In this document: positions 1 to 5,457 of the stretch, piece by piece
How positions within the stretch are numbered: position 1 is the stretch's first letter
How the letters are laid out: the number at the start of each line of letters is the position of its first letter
Assembly (NCBI GenBank): GCA_016193115.1
Contig: JACPSV010000261.1
Coordinates: 1 to 9,753, forward strand
From: Elusimicrobiota bacterium
GTDB taxonomy: Bacteria; Elusimicrobiota; Elusimicrobia; 2-02-FULL-39-32
Direction of reading: 5' to 3'
DNA: 9,753 bases
The notes under the pieces: generated by a model
The model's input: the letters and a program-made list of their open reading frames with translations, nothing else
The model's database searches: none
Told to the model about the DNA's origin: nothing
Made by a program: the position numbers and the translations under genes

Positions 1-1
1 G

Positions 2-130
2 AGGAGAATTTATTTCGGCTGGGGGGCAGATGTTTCCTGGGTTGGAAATGATGCTTGGTCACTGTTCAATTATAGCTATTCCTGGAACTTCATTGAAGAG
101 ACTCTCTATTCTTCAGCCGCTAAGACTTAA
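2..130 (+). CDS. C-terminal end of an unidentified protein (5' end outside the window)
   Basis: One frame is open from the window edge to a TAA at 128-130, giving the last 42 residues of a protein. The tail is rich in aromatic and small polar residues (for example YFGWGADVSW and LFNYSYSWNF). That composition suits a beta-rich secreted or outer-membrane protein, but I do not recognise a family. There is no start codon in view and the other two plus frames are interrupted. The gene converges on the minus-strand stress operon, whose last gene is truncated about 20 bp away. The two genes may therefore have been brought together by a rearrangement. That the frame is coding is inferred from its composition only. 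Confidence 0.45.
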   Translation, partial: RRIYFGWGADVSWVGNDAWSLFNYSYSWNFIEETLYSSAAKT

Positions 131-139
131 CCCAAATCA

Positions 140-160
140 TTCAGTAACGGCCTAACTGAA
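140..160. repeat. Short inverted repeat between convergent genes
   Basis: TTCAGT (140-145) and ACTGAA (155-160) form a perfect 6-bp stem around a 9-base loop. The structure lies between the stop of the plus-strand gene and the stop of the truncated FMN-binding fragment, and it contains that fragment's stop codon. Neither strand has a T-run after it, so it is at best a weak bidirectional transcription end, or the scar of a rearrangement. Confidence 0.3.
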
Positions 161-310
161 CCTATATCGAAAAGCGGGCACAGCCAATCTATTCTCGCTC
201 AATACTTGAATTTGACTGTTCCAAGGCGCCACCAGGTGGGCGCCATCGGCTCCGCTGGTAAAAAATGCCGCGGGCCCTTCATGGGTAAGAATTTCTCTAA
301 TTCTATCCAT
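152..310 (-). pseudogene. 3'-truncated pyridoxamine 5'-phosphate oxidase-like FMN-binding protein
   Basis: The 52-codon frame starts at ATG 310-308 and ends at TAG 154-152. Its product resembles the N-terminus of small FMN-binding split-barrel proteins (the Desulfovibrio FMN-binding protein type). It has an EGPAAF strand, then GADGAHLVAPWNSQIQVL, then NRLAVPA. Family members, as I recall them, continue after this with a GG..KTE segment and reach roughly 120-150 residues. Here the similarity stops after about residue 46, and six unrelated residues follow before the stop. The other two frames beyond the break do not restore the family pattern, so this is a truncation and not a simple frameshift. 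It starts 8 bp after the cupin stop, and an AGAGG lies directly against the ATG, so initiation may be poor or coupled. The ATG choice is uncertain, but the family match is clear by eye. Confidence 0.65.
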
Positions 311-318
311 CCTCTAAG

Positions 319-663
319 TTATGAGCGAATCATGGTGAGAAACATTTTAAATCTTTCCAGAGCTTTTACCGCATGCGGTTGATTGGCCGGCATTATTATC
401 ATTTCTCCTTTTTGAACACGAAACGATTTTTGAGAAATGATAATCTCAGCGCTGCCGTCTACCAGGTAAACCAATGCGTCATAAGGCGCGATATGTTCGC
501 TCAAACTTTCTCCAAGATCGAACGCAAACAAGGTTGCCGTGCCGGTTTTTTTGTTGATGATCTGCCGGCTAACAATGGAACCTTGTTGGTAATCAATCAG
601 ATGGGACAAATTTTGAACGGCCGGTTCCCCCAGATCCTGCCGGCTTTGATTTGTCTCAACCAT
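319..663 (-). CDS. Small one-domain cupin protein
   Basis: The 114-residue product is a single cupin barrel. Cupin motif 1 covers about residues 51-70 (GESLSEHIAPYDALVYLVDG) and keeps one clear metal-type histidine, H57. Motif 2 covers about residues 86-98 (GEMIIMPANQPHAV) with H97. The first motif lacks the usual HxH pair, so metal binding may be altered or absent. The segments YQQGSIVSR and the terminal ERFKMFLTMIRS are typical of a small conserved cupin group of anaerobes and environmental bacteria with no settled function. Its ATG lies inside the end of the hemerythrin gene with an 8-bp overlap (ATGGTTGA), which points to translational coupling. The substrate is unknown. Its place between a di-iron protein and an FMN-binding fragment suggests a role in redox stress, which is inference. 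Confidence 0.85.
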   Translation of the reverse strand: MVETNQSRQDLGEPAVQNLSHLIDYQQGSIVSRQIINKKTGTATLFAFDLGESLSEHIAPYDALVYLVDGSAEIIISQKSFRVQKGEMIIMPANQPHAVKALERFKMFLTMIRS

Positions 664-1141
664 AAATTTTCCCCAACTTTACAGGATTTTCTTTTTCTTG
701 CTTTTTAAGACCCATGCCCTGGATATTCTGAAGCGTTCTTTCAATCTCCTCCAACGACAAAGTCTGATCAATCCAGGGATACAAGACGTTCTCTTCTTTG
801 ACATTGTGAGAAGATAGGATGCTGATGATTTGAGATTCCAGCGTCTCGGTCTGAAAAATACTTTTTAAGATCTTGTCATAAATGCCGCCGAGCAATTCTT
901 TGATTTGAACATGTTCCGTTCTCATCACATTCGTCGGACCGCCCCGCATACCAGTCCTCTCTTCAAAGATTGGAAATAAAATCTCTTCCTCCCAAACAAT
1001 ATGCCTTTCCAGCCCGGACTTGAAATCAAAGAATGACTTTTGGGCCTTCTCCGGTTCCGTGACTTTCTTGCTTTGGAACTCTTTGAAAAGACCGTCTAAT
1101 CTGTCATGATCTTTCCCCATAAAATCAGCAATTCCTTGCAT
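656..1141 (-). CDS. Hemerythrin (HHE) domain di-iron protein
   Basis: With the start at ATG 1141-1139 the product has 161 residues. A strong AAGGAGG lies at 1157-1151, 9 bases before this ATG. An alternative ATG at 1147 is only 3 bases from the same site, and the frame also runs upstream to 1192 inside marR. The protein is an all-helical HHE bundle with the expected ligand pattern: H12 (KDHDRL), H47 and E51 (RHIVWEEE), H77 (TEHVQI), and H112 and E116 (SHNVKEE). Members bind oxygen-bridged di-iron and act in oxygen or NO sensing, storage or iron-centre repair, normally in the cytoplasm. The C-terminal 30 residues are lysine- and glutamate-rich and lie outside the domain. The gene follows marR after a 22-bp gap and overlaps the cupin start. 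The family is certain; the exact ligand and partner are not. Confidence 0.88.
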   Translation of the reverse strand: MQGIADFMGKDHDRLDGLFKEFQSKKVTEPEKAQKSFFDFKSGLERHIVWEEEILFPIFEERTGMRGGPTNVMRTEHVQIKELLGGIYDKILKSIFQTETLESQIISILSSHNVKEENVLYPWIDQTLSLEEIERTLQNIQGMGLKKQEKENPVKLGKIYG

Positions 1142-1163
1142 AATCATTATCCTCCTTTCTGAA

Positions 1164-1775
1164 TTAAGCCGTCTCCAATCTCTTCTCCGCAAACAAGGGA
1201 CAATCCGTTTTCAGGTTGTTTTCTCCAAGAGGCTTGTCAATGAATGAGCAGTGATGCGGAGCAGATGTTCCTGGATGAATGTTTGCGCGAAAGTGACTAC
1301 AACGAATGCACATGCGCGCAACTTCAATCATGCCTGCGCTCTTAAGTTGATCAATCATCTGAATCAAAGTTTTTAGCAGGTTCGATTTTTGTTCCAAACT
1401 CACGGAACCCATGCTCTCAGAGACAATTTGGATCCAGTGGGACGCCGCGCCGGATCTTTGCACACCTTTTGGAGTTAGCTGCAAAACAACAGATCTCCTG
1501 TCTTGGGAAGAGTGCCGCTTTTGTACCAGTTTCTTTCGAACTATCACGCTGACCGCGTCGCTCAACGTGGCCTGGGTCAACTTTAAATGATGGGACAATG
1601 AATTGATGGAAATTCCCTGAGGATAGGTGTGCAAGGTGGAAAGAATTTGTATTTGAAGCGCGGTAAGATTCAATTCCGTGGCTTTCCGCTGCAACAGACT
1701 GCGATAAAGGGCAAGAATCCGTTCGAACCCGACCGCAATCTGAGATTCCAAGGAGAATGGATAAGAGTTTTCCAT
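1164..1775 (-). CDS. MarR-family transcriptional regulator with a cysteine-rich C-terminal tail
   Basis: The 203-residue product has a winged helix-turn-helix at about residues 53-104: ISINSLSHHLKLTQATLSDAV is the recognition region, the wing carries QDRRSV, and LTPKG closes it. Helices on either side would form the dimer interface. Unlike a standard MarR protein of about 140-150 residues, it continues with a tail of about 50 residues containing C156, C159, C176 and C192, plus H161, H174 and H175 (CIRCSHF...HHCSF...DCPLF). The cysteine spacing suggests a metal, iron-sulfur or thiol switch. The start is ATG 1775-1773; an AGGAG at 1791-1787 lies 11 bases upstream, inside the 23-bp palindrome. 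It is first in a four-gene operon and probably represses its own promoter. The DNA-binding family is clear. The ligand and signal are inferred. Confidence 0.88.
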   Translation of the reverse strand: MENSYPFSLESQIAVGFERILALYRSLLQRKATELNLTALQIQILSTLHTYPQGISINSLSHHLKLTQATLSDAVSVIVRKKLVQKRHSSQDRRSVVLQLTPKGVQRSGAASHWIQIVSESMGSVSLEQKSNLLKTLIQMIDQLKSAGMIEVARMCIRCSHFRANIHPGTSAPHHCSFIDKPLGENNLKTDCPLFAEKRLETA

Positions 1776-1798
1776 ATTATATAGGACTCCTATATAAT
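1776..1798. promoter_or_regulatory. Perfect 23-bp palindrome, probable MarR operator
   Basis: The left arm ATTATATAGGA (1776-1786) is followed by one central C (1787) and then the exact reverse complement of the arm (1788-1798). The palindrome abuts the marR start codon, contains its AGGAG ribosome binding site, and overlaps the proposed -10 box. The length and symmetry fit a MarR dimer operator. Bound protein would block RNA polymerase, which would make the operon autoregulated. If transcription starts further upstream, the same symmetry in RNA could also hide the ribosome binding site. Confidence 0.7.
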
Positions 1799-1824
1799 GT
1801 AGCAGATATCGGGTTTCTTGTCAA
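1796..1824 (-). promoter_or_regulatory. Sigma70-type promoter of the marR operon
   Basis: On the minus strand a perfect -35 box TTGACA (1824-1819) is followed after 17 bases by TACATT (1801-1796), which matches four of six -10 positions. The predicted start of transcription falls at about 1789-1791, inside the palindrome and just before marR. The -10 box shares its last three bases with the palindrome. This arrangement is typical of direct repression by the first gene product. Confidence 0.55.
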
Positions 1825-1857
1825 TAAGACGCTTTCTATTAAATGTTCAGTAAATTC

Positions 1858-1932
1858 TGGCTGCCGGGCTAGGACTCGAACCTAGAGTAACCTGCTCCAG
1901 AGGCAGGTGTGTTACCATTACACCACCCGGCA
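1858..1932 (-). tRNA. tRNA-Gln, anticodon CTG
   Basis: The full cloverleaf can be drawn on the minus strand. The acceptor stem TGCCGGG (1932-1926) pairs perfectly with CCCGGCA (1868-1862). The D arm is GTGT/ACAC around AATGGTA. The anticodon stem CCTGC/GCAGG holds the loop CTCTGGA with anticodon CTG. The variable loop is TTACT, and the T arm CTAGG/CCTAG holds TTCGAGT. The discriminator base is G73 and the first pair is U1-A72, both usual for bacterial tRNA-Gln. The terminal CCA is encoded at 1860-1858. The gene reads CAG codons. It lies 78 bp downstream of gltX on the same strand and about 35 bp upstream of the marR promoter. Confidence 0.95.
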
Positions 1933-1940
1933 ATTGATAT

Positions 1941-1966
1941 CTAAAAAGATCACTTTTTTATAGTGA
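1941..1966 (-). promoter_or_regulatory. Ambiguous hairpin or -10-like site between gltX and tRNA-Gln
   Basis: On the minus strand TCACT (1966-1962) and AGTGA (1954-1950) form a 5-bp stem around an A-rich 7-base loop, followed by TCTTTTTAG. This could be a weak intrinsic terminator for gltX. The same stretch also contains TATAAA (1962-1957), a good -10 box placed about 25 bases before the mature tRNA 5' end, although the -35 candidate upstream (TTATTC, 16-base spacing) is poor. The site may separate gltX from the tRNA or start tRNA transcription. I cannot decide between these. Confidence 0.25.
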
Positions 1967-2010
1967 ACATCGGGACTTGAATAAAACGGAGCGTCCAGGC
2001 AAAATCCATT

Positions 2011-3522
2011 TTAGTGAACGGAAAGTTGATTGCAAACTTTCTTCATGCGGGCGAGGACGCGTTCTTTTCCGAGCACTTCCAGATAGTGGAATAAGCTGGG
2101 TCCTTGAGCGCGGCCGGAAGTAGCCACACGTAAGGGATGAAATACTTGGCCCGTCTTGATGTTTTTTTCCGTCGCGTAAGCGCGGCATAACTGTTCAATG
2201 GGAGCGGCGGTGAAGTCCGTTATCTGTTCTATTCTCTTGGCGACATCCATCAGCAACCCGATCGCGCCCGGAACTTTGAGAACTTTGTCCACGGACTTCT
2301 CGTCCATCTTAAAGTCGTCCAGCAATAGAAAGTCCAGAAGGTTCGGGACGTCCGTCAATAGTTTGATCTTCTCCTGCTCTAACCCCACGCAAGACTGCAC
2401 AAAATCTAACCGCTCTTTCGGCAAACTCGTTTCCGGCGTTAAACCCGCTTCTTTCAAGAAGGGGAGCGACCGTTGAGTCAGGTCCGGGACGCCAATTTTA
2501 CGGATATATTCCCCGTTCATCCACAACAGTTTCTGAGGATCGAATATGGCCGCGCTTTTGCCGCAGCGTTCTAAAGAAAATTTTTGAATCAGCTCTTCCC
2601 CCGCGAAAATCTGCTGGCTGTCTTCCGTGGACCAGCCCAAAAGAGACAGGTAGTTCACCATGGCTTCCGGCAAGTATCCATTTTTTCTATATTCTTCCAC
2701 GGAAGTCGCGCCGTGCCTTTTGGAGAGGCGCGTCCCGTCCGGACCTAAAATCATGGAGAGGTGAGCGAACTTCAAATTCTTCACAAATTCTCCCCACCCT
2801 AAAGCTTCGTCAATAAGGATCTGGCGCGGCGTGTTGGAGAGATGGTCGTCGCCGCGCACCACGTGCGTGATCTCCATTAAATAATCGTCAATCACGACTG
2901 CAAACTGGTAGGTGGGCACGCCGGACGTTTTCAGTAACACAAAATCGTCTAACAAGGCGTTTTCGAAGCGTACGTCCCCGCGCACAATGTCCTGAAAACG
3001 GGTTTCACCGCTCATGGGCGTCTTGAACCGAACCACAGGCTTGCGGCCCGCGGATTCCAACTCTTTTCGTTTGGAGTCCGTCAGTTCCCTGCACCGTCCA
3101 TCATATTTGGGCGGCCGTTTGGCCAGCATCGCGCGCGTACGCATGGCTTCCAGCTCTTCGGGAGAACAGTAGCATGGGTAAGCTTTCCCATCTTGTAGGA
3201 GCTGATCCGCATGCTTCTTGTAGATGTGGATCCGCTCCATTTGAAAGTAGGGTCCTTTCTCACCCAAAACTTTACTTTCCAGAATGTTCCCTTGCTCGTC
3301 TACCGCAGGACCTTCATCCCAATGGAGTCCCAGCCATTTCAGCCCCCGCGTGATGGCGCTGACGGATTCCGGAGTGGAGCGTACCTCGTCGGTATCTTCA
3401 ATCCTCAAAATAAACGCGCCGCCCACCCGACGGGCAAAAAGCCAGTTGAAGAGAGCGGTTCGGGCTCCGCCAATGTGCAGGAATCCTGTCGGGGAAGGCG
3501 CAAATCGTACGCGAACTGTCAT
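2011..3522 (-). CDS. gltX: Glutamyl-tRNA synthetase (GluRS)
   Basis: This cytoplasmic class I aminoacyl-tRNA synthetase attaches glutamate to tRNA-Glu using ATP. The 503-residue length is normal. The N-terminus RFAPSPTGFLHIGGART holds the HIGH-type motif (H16-G19). IEDTD lies at 41-45, a Zn-type knuckle has C117, C119, Y140 and C144, VVRGDDHLSNTPRQ lies at 221-234, and the KMSKS-type loop LSKRHG lies at 266-271. The helical anticodon-binding domain fills about residues 310-503. The start ATG 3522-3520 is fixed by the conserved VRFAPSPTG a few residues later. No Shine-Dalgarno sequence precedes it. The gene for tRNA-Gln follows on the same strand. Whether this enzyme also charges tRNA-Gln cannot be read from the sequence by eye. 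Confidence 0.96.
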   Translation of the reverse strand: MTVRVRFAPSPTGFLHIGGARTALFNWLFARRVGGAFILRIEDTDEVRSTPESVSAITRGLKWLGLHWDEGPAVDEQGNILESKVLGEKGPYFQMERIHIYKKHADQLLQDGKAYPCYCSPEELEAMRTRAMLAKRPPKYDGRCRELTDSKRKELESAGRKPVVRFKTPMSGETRFQDIVRGDVRFENALLDDFVLLKTSGVPTYQFAVVIDDYLMEITHVVRGDDHLSNTPRQILIDEALGWGEFVKNLKFAHLSMILGPDGTRLSKRHGATSVEEYRKNGYLPEAMVNYLSLLGWSTEDSQQIFAGEELIQKFSLERCGKSAAIFDPQKLLWMNGEYIRKIGVPDLTQRSLPFLKEAGLTPETSLPKERLDFVQSCVGLEQEKIKLLTDVPNLLDFLLLDDFKMDEKSVDKVLKVPGAIGLLMDVAKRIEQITDFTAAPIEQLCRAYATEKNIKTGQVFHPLRVATSGRAQGPSLFHYLEVLGKERVLARMKKVCNQLSVH

Positions 3523-3530
3523 TGCAAAGC

Positions 3531-3559
3531 ATTTTACTAAATGACTTGATGGTGCGCAA
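3531..3559 (-). promoter_or_regulatory. Candidate gltX promoter, possibly giving a near-leaderless mRNA
   Basis: On the minus strand TTGCGC (3559-3554) is followed after 17 bases by TAAAAT (3536-3531), a five-of-six -10 match. The -35 box is weak (three of six). Transcription would begin only 2-3 bases before the gltX ATG, which agrees with the absence of a ribosome binding site there. This is a by-eye prediction. Confidence 0.3.
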
Positions 3560-3586
3560 TCGGAATATGATAGAATAGGTTCCGAT
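3559..3586. promoter_or_regulatory. Inverted repeat in the gltX/parA divergent region
   Basis: ATCGGAA (3559-3565) and TTCCGAT (3580-3586) are exact reverse complements separated by 14 bases, TATGATAGAATAGG. The spacer contains TATGAT and TAGAAT, either of which could be a plus-strand -10 box for parA. A TTGATG lies upstream with 14- or 19-base spacing, neither of them ideal. The geometry suits a dimeric regulator sitting over the parA promoter, but no regulator can be named. Confidence 0.35.
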
Positions 3587-3606
3587 GACTGAGCTTCAGC
3601 GAAGGA

Positions 3607-3678
3607 ATGGTTTTACCTTAGATGTTGCTGGAGGAGACGAAGTCTCACTCTCGTCCTTTAGGGTAAGAGAAAAACCAT
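3607..3678 (+). promoter_or_regulatory. parA leader with start codon in a potential long-range stem
   Basis: ATGGTTTT (3607-3614) is the exact reverse complement of AAAACCAT (3671-3678), which includes the first two bases of the parA ATG. An inner pair, TTACC (3613-3617) with GGTAA (3662-3666), competes for two bases of the outer stem. It could stack on a shortened outer stem across a bulge. The duplicated 34-bp module forms the tip. If the RNA folds this way, the parA start would be partly hidden. No strong Shine-Dalgarno is visible, only TAAGAGA. The pairing is seen; a regulatory role is inference. Confidence 0.35.
3630..3663. repeat. 34-bp duplicated module, copy 1 (parA leader)
   Basis: These 34 bases are identical to 9626-9659. 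The module contains GAGAC-GAA-GTCTC (3634-3646 region), a perfect 5-bp hairpin. An alternative pairing of GACGA with TCGTC uses some of the same bases, so only one of the two can form. The copy begins with GGAGGAG, ends with TTTAGGG, and lies 13 bp before the parA start codon. No larger palindrome surrounds this copy, unlike copy 2. Confidence 0.8.
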
Positions 3679-4540
3679 GAAACGGATTGCGATCGCAAAC
3701 CAGAAGGGCGGGGTCGGGAAAACGACCACGGCGATCAATCTTGCCGCAAGCGTGGCTCAAAGCGGTCATCCCGTTCTTCTTGTAGACCTCGATCCCCAAT
3801 CGAACGCGACCTCCGGCATGGGGTTAGTTCCGCCTGAAGATGGGAATATCTATTCCGTTTTGATGGGAGACAAACCCGCCGCCGAAACGATTTTGCCAAC
3901 GATGATTGAATGTTTGTATGTCCTTCCTTCTCACATTGACCTGATCGGAGCCGAAGTAGAGTTAGTTCAGAAAGAAAATCGGGAACATCAATTGAAAGAG
4001 TCTCTCGCCGGACTGGACTCCAAATACGAATATATCTTTTTTGATTGTCCCCCTTCGCTGGGACTGATCACTCTGAACGCGCTTTGCGCTGCCCAGTCCG
4101 TCCTCATTCCCTTACAGTGCGAATATTACGCCATGGAAGGACTTTCCAAACTGGTGGATACGGTTCAACGCGTCCGGCAGGCTCTCAACTCAAACCTGGA
4201 AGTGGAAGGAATCCTGATGACGATGTATGATTCCAGGGTTAAACTGGCGAACGACGTGGTGCAGGAAGTGCAAAAAGTGTTCAAAGATAAAGTCTATCAA
4301 ACCTTGATTCCCAGAAACGTGCGTCTGGCGGAATCCCCAGGGTTCGGGAAACCGGTAGTCGTGCACGATCCGTCCTCCCGAGGAGCCAAATGTTATCTCC
4401 AACTGGCTGAAGAATTTCTAAAGCGGAATCACAACGGTTCAATTTCTGAATCTGCGGCCATCTCTCAAGAATCCGCGCCGGTTCTAAATGAACCGGTACT
4501 GGAAACGGTCGCCGCGGCGTCGGACATGAAACAGGAGTAA
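3677..4540 (+). CDS. parA: Chromosome-partitioning ATPase ParA (Soj)
   Basis: ParA is a deviant-Walker ATPase that binds DNA non-specifically as an ATP dimer and moves ParB-parS complexes during chromosome segregation. The start ATG is fixed by the conserved MKRIAIANQKGGVGKTT, with the Walker A lysines K10 and K15. The A' motif VDLDPQSNATSG lies at 36-47, Walker B YIFFDCPPS at 119-127, and the IPRNVRLAE segment at 211-219. The core ends near residue 250. About 37 further residues rich in Ser, Glu and Ala follow, beyond the usual length for chromosomal ParA and probably disordered. The gene ends 5 bp before parB, so the two are surely co-transcribed. The leader carries a duplicated 34-bp module and possible start-codon pairing. 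The assignment to chromosome rather than plasmid is supported by the neighbouring gltX and tRNA. Confidence 0.96.
   Translation: MKRIAIANQKGGVGKTTTAINLAASVAQSGHPVLLVDLDPQSNATSGMGLVPPEDGNIYSVLMGDKPAAETILPTMIECLYVLPSHIDLIGAEVELVQKENREHQLKESLAGLDSKYEYIFFDCPPSLGLITLNALCAAQSVLIPLQCEYYAMEGLSKLVDTVQRVRQALNSNLEVEGILMTMYDSRVKLANDVVQEVQKVFKDKVYQTLIPRNVRLAESPGFGKPVVVHDPSSRGAKCYLQLAEEFLKRNHNGSISESAAISQESAPVLNEPVLETVAAASDMKQE
4478..4496. repeat. Inverted repeat within the parA 3' end
   Basis: CCGGTTC (4478-4484) and GAACCGG (4490-4496) are a perfect 7-bp inverted repeat around TAAAT. It lies in the part of parA coding for the extra disordered tail, where protein constraint is low. No T-run follows, so a terminator is unlikely. 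It does not match the known parS consensus, which is a GTTTCACGTGAAAC-type palindrome. Confidence 0.3.
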
Positions 4541-4545
4541 TCCCT

Positions 4546-5445
4546 ATGGCATCCAAAGGTTTAGGCCGAGGACTCGAATCCTTAATCCCTAGGAACGTCC
4601 CCGTAGTTCCCGTATATAAAGAGGAACCTGCGGTAGTTCCCACTTCCGTCCCGCTCACTAAAATACGGCAAAGCCGGTACCAGCCCAGAGTCCATTTTAA
4701 GGAAGAGACATTGAAAGAGTTGGCAGACTCCATTCGGGAACAAGGTCTTATCCAGCCCCTGATCGTGACTCCCGTTCAAGAATCTGGCTCTAACGGCGGC
4801 GCGGAATATGAGCTGATCGCCGGGGAGAGGCGGTGGCGCGCAGCCCAGATGGCGGGTCTGGACACGGTTCCTATCGTCATCAAAAAAGTTTCGGAAAAAG
4901 AACAGTTTCAGATCTCCTTGATTGAAAATATCCAGAGAGAAGATTTAAATCCCATTGAGGAAGCGACCGCCTATAAAAGATTGATGGAAGAGTTCCAGCT
5001 CACGCAAGAAGAATTATCGAAAACACTGGGCAAAGGGCGCAGCGTGATCGCAAACACTCTGAGACTGTTGCAACTGCCTCAAGCGTTGCAGGACGCGGTT
5101 GCGAACGGAACCATCTCCGCGGGACATGCCCGCAGCCTTGCCTCGATTGACGATTTTAATTTACAAAAAGAGATTTCGGACAGGATTCTGAATGAGCGTC
5201 TCACCGTGCGGGACGTGGAAAAAATTGTTTCCGATTGGAAAGGGGCGCTCTCCAGCGGTCAGGTCATCACTTCCGCAAGAAAAGAGCCGGAAGTAAGAGA
5301 ACTGGAAAATTCTTTGCAACAAATTTTGGGAACGAAAGTTCAAATCCAGTCTAGCGGAAAAGGCGCTTCTCTAAGAGGAACCGTAAAAATTTTCTACTAC
5401 TCTCTGGATGACTTAGAAAGAGTCATCGCCCTATTAAAGAAATAA
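4546..5445 (+). CDS. parB: Chromosome-partitioning protein ParB (Spo0J), a CTPase clamp
   Basis: ParB binds parS sites, hydrolyses CTP to slide as a clamp, and works with ParA in segregation. The 299 residues begin with the characteristic SKGLGRGLESLIP, the region that contacts ParA. The N-terminal nucleotide-binding domain has a YQPR segment (45-48), GERRWRA (94-100 region) and ENIQRE (127-132), the conserved CTP-binding motifs. The helix-turn-helix is LTQEELSKTLGKGRSVIANT (152-171), followed by GHARSL (193-198). A linker leads to a C-terminal dimerisation domain from about residue 248. The length and all key motifs are normal. The start lies 5 bp after the parA stop, and CAGGAG at the parA end supplies a ribosome binding site. 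No canonical parS palindrome was seen by eye in this window. Confidence 0.96.
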   Translation: MASKGLGRGLESLIPRNVPVVPVYKEEPAVVPTSVPLTKIRQSRYQPRVHFKEETLKELADSIREQGLIQPLIVTPVQESGSNGGAEYELIAGERRWRAAQMAGLDTVPIVIKKVSEKEQFQISLIENIQREDLNPIEEATAYKRLMEEFQLTQEELSKTLGKGRSVIANTLRLLQLPQALQDAVANGTISAGHARSLASIDDFNLQKEISDRILNERLTVRDVEKIVSDWKGALSSGQVITSARKEPEVRELENSLQQILGTKVQIQSSGKGASLRGTVKIFYYSLDDLERVIALLKK

Positions 5446-5457
5446 GTCTGCTCGTGA

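Noticed and set aside
373..708. Long open frame on the plus strand opposite the cupin gene
   Set aside because: It is antisense to a clear cupin with coupled start and has no family features or ribosome binding site.
1142..1192. Upstream extension of the hemerythrin start (MRRRDWRRL...)
   Set aside because: It lies inside the end of marR, is rich in arginine unlike the family, and a strong AGGAGG favours the internal ATG at 1141.
3211..3544. Two open frames on the plus strand opposite the 5' part of gltX
   Set aside because: Both are shadows of the conserved GluRS catalytic domain, with no independent support.
3523..3676. Chromosome replication origin next to parAB
   Set aside because: No cluster of DnaA boxes (TTATCCACA type) or AT-rich unwinding region was visible, and dnaA, gidA and rnpA are not in view.
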